A DNA stretch of 8,324 bases, from the NCBI GenBank assembly GCA_945948775.1, contig CAMFCK010000022.1, forward strand, positions 1-8,324, read 5' to 3'. This stretch comes from an uncultured Clostridia bacterium (GTDB lineage Bacteria > Bacillota > Clostridia > UBA1381). The notes under the pieces were generated by a model, which saw only the letters and a list, made by a program, of their open reading frames with translations, did not search any database and was not told where the DNA came from. The position numbers and the translations under genes are program-made. Below are positions 5,489-8,324 of the stretch, one piece after another (position 1 is the first letter of the stretch; each line of letters opens with the position of its first letter).

Positions 5489-7380
5489 AACTCGTTTTGC
5501 ACACTTTCCCAAATTTTGTATTGCTCGTCAAGCTCAGCCTCAAGAGCAGAGATTTTATCCGTGATTTCTCCTGCCCGGACATAATCGGTCGCAATTTCAG
5601 TCTGTGTGAGCAACAGATTGTTTTGTTCAATTTCCGATTCAAGTGCGTTTATCTTTTCTTCGGCGCGGCGTGCGTCATTTTCCGCCTTTCGTTTTTTAGC
5701 GGCAAGCTGCTTTGCAAGCTTGTATTCCTCCGCTGCGCTTACACCGCTGCTGCGTGTTACGGGAGTATCGCTCTTTTCCGGCTTCTTTTTCATATAATAG
5801 TCATAGTTTCCGTCATAGCTTGCAGTACCGTTTTTGTCCATGTATACAACACGGGTTGCAAGGCGGTTTATGAAATAGCGGTCATGGCTGACGGCAAGGA
5901 TGGTGCCGGAAAAGCCGTCCAAAGCCTTTTCAAGCGCCTCGCGTGCGGAAATATCAAGATGGTTGGTAGGCTCGTCGAGAATAAGAAAGTTTACATCCCT
6001 TAATGCAAGCTTGGTGAGCTCTACCCTTGCGCGTTCACCGCCGGAAAGCTTGCTGATTTCACGCTGAACCGTTTCACCGCGGAACAGAAATGCAGCAAGA
6101 GCATTGCGGATTTCGGTCTCGGTCATTTTGGGGAACTCATCCCATATCTCGTCGATTATCTTCTTTTCCGGTGAAAGGCTTTCCTGAATCTGGTCATAAT
6201 ATCCGGTTTTGATATTTGCGCCATGCCTGACTGTACCGGAGTCAGCCTGCAAAAGTCCCATTACAATTTTTAAAAGAGTTGTCTTTCCGCAGCCGTTTGC
6301 GCCGAGAAGAAAAACTCTTTCGCCGCGCATTATGTGCATGTTGAAGTTTGAAAAAATCTCTTTTTCTCCGAAACTTTTACCGACGCACTCGCATATGAGT
6401 ACATTGTCGCCGCCTCCTGCCGCAGCATCAAATCGGAACACGGCCTTTTCTGCTGCGCGCTCCGGCGTTACAAGCCTTTCACGCAAACGGTCAATGACCT
6501 TCTGCTTGCTTTCGGCAGTTTTTATGTTTTTTTCGCGGTTCCAACGGCGCTGTTGCTCAATGACGCTTTCAAGCCGCTCAATTTCATGCATGGTGTTGTC
6601 AAAGCTGCGCTGCTCGGTGAGACGTTCTGTATCACGCTGAGCGGCAAAAGCGGAATACGGCAGATTCATTGAATGAAAGCGCCTGCTCTCAAGAGAGAAG
6701 GTGCGCGTTGTAACACGATCAAGAAAATACCGATCATGTGATATTATAAGAAACGCTGCGCGCGAAGTGCGTATAAAATCCTCCAGCCAACATACCGAGT
6801 CGATGTCAAGATGGTTGGTAGGCTCGTCAAGAAAGAGCAGCGAACAGTCGGAAAGCAGGATTTTTGCAAGCGCAACACGTGTTTTCTGCCCGCCGGAGAG
6901 CGTGTTGGTACGTTTTTTAAAATCCTCCTCCGAAAAGCCAAGCCCGAGCAGAGCTGAGCGGATACGGCTTTTATAGGTGAAGCCGTCCGCGGCGGCATAG
7001 CGGTCGGACAGCTTTTGCTGCCGTTCAATTAAGACTTCGTCACCGCGGCGGTCGTTTTCAAGATCATAGCGTATTTCCTCAAGCTCCGCTTCAATATTCA
7101 CAAGCTCGGAAAACACCTCTAAAAGCTCATCATATATGCTCTTGCTGCTGTCTGCGCAGGCATACTGCTCAAGACAGCCGATTTTTGTATATTTGTTTTT
7201 GTATACCTCTCCGCTGTCGGCGGAAATTTTGCCTGTAAGAATGCTTATAAGGGTAGATTTGCCGGCACCGTTTGCGCCGACAAAACCGATTTTATCGCCT
7301 TCATCTATAGAAAAGCTTACGTTGTCGAACAGAAGCTCGTCAGAAAAGCTTTTGCTGACGGAATTAACGCTAAGTAACAC
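5485..7380 (-). CDS. ABC-F family ATPase, YdiF-like (ribosome-associated, not a transporter)
   Basis: This 631-residue protein has two ATP-binding cassettes and no membrane segments. Cassette 1 has Walker A GANGAGKST (35-43), signature LSGGQ (161-165), Walker B LLFLDEPTNHLD (181-192) and switch SHDRYF (214-219). Cassette 2 has GANGCGKTT (360-368), LSGGE (445-449), LILDEPTNHLD (466-476) and SHDRYF (499-504). The linker (about 244-310) includes QRRWNREKNIKTAESKQK, as in YdiF-type proteins. A charged coiled-coil tail (about 545-628) follows. ABC-F proteins bind the ribosomal E site and ease stalling; some give antibiotic resistance, but nothing here marks it as a resistance type. The start is GTG (7378-7380) with AGAGGA about 9 nt upstream. 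It lies 14 nt after the SLH gene and overlaps the transporter gene by 4 nt. Confidence 0.93.
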   Translation of the reverse strand: MLLSVNSVSKSFSDELLFDNVSFSIDEGDKIGFVGANGAGKSTLISILTGKISADSGEVYKNKYTKIGCLEQYACADSSKSIYDELLEVFSELVNIEAELEEIRYDLENDRRGDEVLIERQQKLSDRYAAADGFTYKSRIRSALLGLGFSEEDFKKRTNTLSGGQKTRVALAKILLSDCSLLFLDEPTNHLDIDSVCWLEDFIRTSRAAFLIISHDRYFLDRVTTRTFSLESRRFHSMNLPYSAFAAQRDTERLTEQRSFDNTMHEIERLESVIEQQRRWNREKNIKTAESKQKVIDRLRERLVTPERAAEKAVFRFDAAAGGGDNVLICECVGKSFGEKEIFSNFNMHIMRGERVFLLGANGCGKTTLLKIVMGLLQADSGTVRHGANIKTGYYDQIQESLSPEKKIIDEIWDEFPKMTETEIRNALAAFLFRGETVQREISKLSGGERARVELTKLALRDVNFLILDEPTNHLDISAREALEKALDGFSGTILAVSHDRYFINRLATRVVYMDKNGTASYDGNYDYYMKKKPEKSDTPVTRSSGVSAAEEYKLAKQLAAKKRKAENDARRAEEKINALESEIEQNNLLLTQTEIATDYVRAGEITDKISALEAELDEQYKIWESVQNEL

Positions 7381-7394
7381 TGTGATTTTCCTCT

Positions 7395-8324
7395 TTAGTT
7401 AGTTTTTATCATTGGTTCAACGTAGTCATGCAGAATAGAAAAGCCGTAATATAGATCCGGACACCATTTGCCGCCAAGTTCCTCAAGATATACTACGCTG
7501 CCGGCCCAGGAAAGCGACTTTACGGAATAATAACGTCCGTGTGGCTCGCCTGTAGGCTGTAAGCCTATATATGCCGATATATGGTTGAAATGGCCGCGTA
7601 CGCCGTCCTCCGGAGTTTCAAAGTCCTCATGATCCTCCGTTGAATCGCCGGTCGCACCGTATTTTTTTATGCCGGCAAAATTATTTTGCTCGGGCAGAAC
7701 GCTGCCGCCGTACTTGCCATAGCCTGTTTCCTTGGCAGACTGCGCATAGAGTATGTCTGCGCGTATGCCGGTCAGCTCTCCTAAGCTCCAGTATAAATCC
7801 GCTGCGCTGACAAATGTCTCGGGAGCGCCGTTTTTCTGTGCCCATGCTTTTGCCTGTTCAAGAGTTGCCTCGCTTTCGCCTATAAGAGGAGTCTTGGACT
7901 GTATTACACCGAGGTCGGCAGGCTGTATGGAAAGCGTTCCGTTTTTGACCGACAGCGCGCGGTATAAAAGAGAACAAGCCTCTGCGCGCGTCAAAAGTCC
8001 GCCGGGATTCAGCTTGCCGTCCGAACCGGACATGAGTCCGCGCTCGACAGCCGCGCATAACAGCCGCTTGTATTCGGCAGAAACCTTGTCTGCATCGGAA
8101 AAATTGAAGCTTAATATGCCGGGATTGCGGACGGAGGAGTTAGTAAGACCGTAGGTCAGGAGCATTGTGGCGCAGAATTCCTCGCGCGTCACCTTTTCGC
8201 CGGGTTTAAGCTCTGTCTGCCCCGCTTTTGCCTTGCCGCCGAACAGATAAGGCGCAACAGCGCCGATATAGCCGTAGCTCCAGCGTATTGAATCCACATC
8301 AGAAAAAACCGGTTCGCGGTATAT
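7395..8324 (-). CDS. SLH-domain cell-wall protein with GH73-type glucosaminidase domain (5' partial)
   Basis: The frame is open to the right edge, so the N-terminus, including any signal peptide, is missing; 309 codons of sense are visible. Numbering from the first codon in the window, residues 6-60 form one SLH domain (FSDVDS...RWSYGYIGAVAP, then VTREEFCATMLL). Residues 73-125 form a second (FNFSDADK, ERGLMSGSDGKLNPG, LTRAEACSLLYRAL). Residues about 170-305 resemble glucosaminidase domains: LYAQSAKETGYGKYGG with the likely catalytic Glu199, EQNNFAGIKKYGATG, TPEDGVRGHFNHISAYIG and LEELGGKWCPD. SLH domains hold proteins to wall glycans, and the enzyme would cut peptidoglycan beside N-acetylglucosamine, so it likely acts outside the cell in wall turnover. 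It is first of the visible three-gene operon. A GTG at 8295-8297 is internal and not a real start. Confidence 0.9.
   Translation of the reverse strand: MYREPVFSDVDSIRWSYGYIGAVAPYLFGGKAKAGQTELKPGEKVTREEFCATMLLTYGLTNSSVRNPGILSFNFSDADKVSAEYKRLLCAAVERGLMSGSDGKLNPGGLLTRAEACSLLYRALSVKNGTLSIQPADLGVIQSKTPLIGESEATLEQAKAWAQKNGAPETFVSAADLYWSLGELTGIRADILYAQSAKETGYGKYGGSVLPEQNNFAGIKKYGATGDSTEDHEDFETPEDGVRGHFNHISAYIGLQPTGEPHGRYYSVKSLSWAGSVVYLEELGGKWCPDLYYGFSILHDYVEPMIKTN

Noticed and set aside
5497..6640. Several plus-strand frames opposite the ABC-F gene
   Set aside because: They are shadows of a clearly coding strand that holds all Walker and signature motifs.
1..8324. CRISPR array, TnpB/omega-RNA, toxin-antitoxin or known defence genes
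   Set aside because: No regularly spaced repeats, no tnpB beside tnpA and no recognisable defence domain were seen.

Overview
The window looks like chromosomal DNA from an anaerobic Bacillota bacterium, most likely class Clostridia. The reasons are a protein with two S-layer-homology (SLH) domains and a GH73-type glucosaminidase domain, a YdiF-like ABC-F ATPase, strong AGGAGG ribosome binding sites, a clostridial-type IS200 element, and LicD/TagD-type surface-glycan genes. This is inference from family resemblance; no genus can be named. Every supported gene is on the minus strand, so the genes read from right to left.

Right part (8324 to 4613): an apparent three-gene operon of GC-richer DNA. 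It holds the C-terminal part of an SLH-glucosaminidase protein (its start lies beyond the right edge), then after a 14-nt gap an ABC-F ATPase with a GTG start, then an EamA-type DMT transporter whose ATG overlaps the ATPase stop as ATGA. Next comes tRNA-Leu(CAA) (4499-4413) with a near-consensus sigma-70 promoter and its own hairpin/T-tract terminator.

Middle part (4360 to 2914): mobile-element wreckage. An IS200-type element begins at about 4360 with an intact left end. It has a subterminal hairpin, a -10 box, and a long stem that would bury the tnpA ribosome binding site. Its tnpA is frameshifted after the HUH motif and cut off at 3871. There it joins a broken gene for a carbohydrate-binding-like beta-sandwich domain of the sort found in SLH/S-layer proteins. 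Further left is an unrecognised open stretch, then a second, more decayed copy of only the IS200 left end (3203-2986), directly upstream of the glycan operon.

Left part (2913 to 1): an AT-rich surface-glycan operon with a LicD-family phosphotransferase, a Wzx/MATE-type polysaccharide flippase and a TagD-type cytidylyltransferase. Together they fit the making of an activated CDP-alcohol, its transfer as a phospho-substituent onto a glycan, and export of lipid-linked glycan units. The glycosyltransferases such a locus needs are not in the window and would be expected beyond the left edge, where an unidentified and possibly frameshifted frame runs off.

The most interesting points are structural. 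The glycan operon sits just downstream of an IS200 left-end remnant that keeps an extended -10 box and the RBS-burying stem, so the remnant may now serve as its promoter/leader. Base composition also changes sharply at tRNA-Leu, which suggests that everything to the left is an accessory segment. I found no convincing new biological system.
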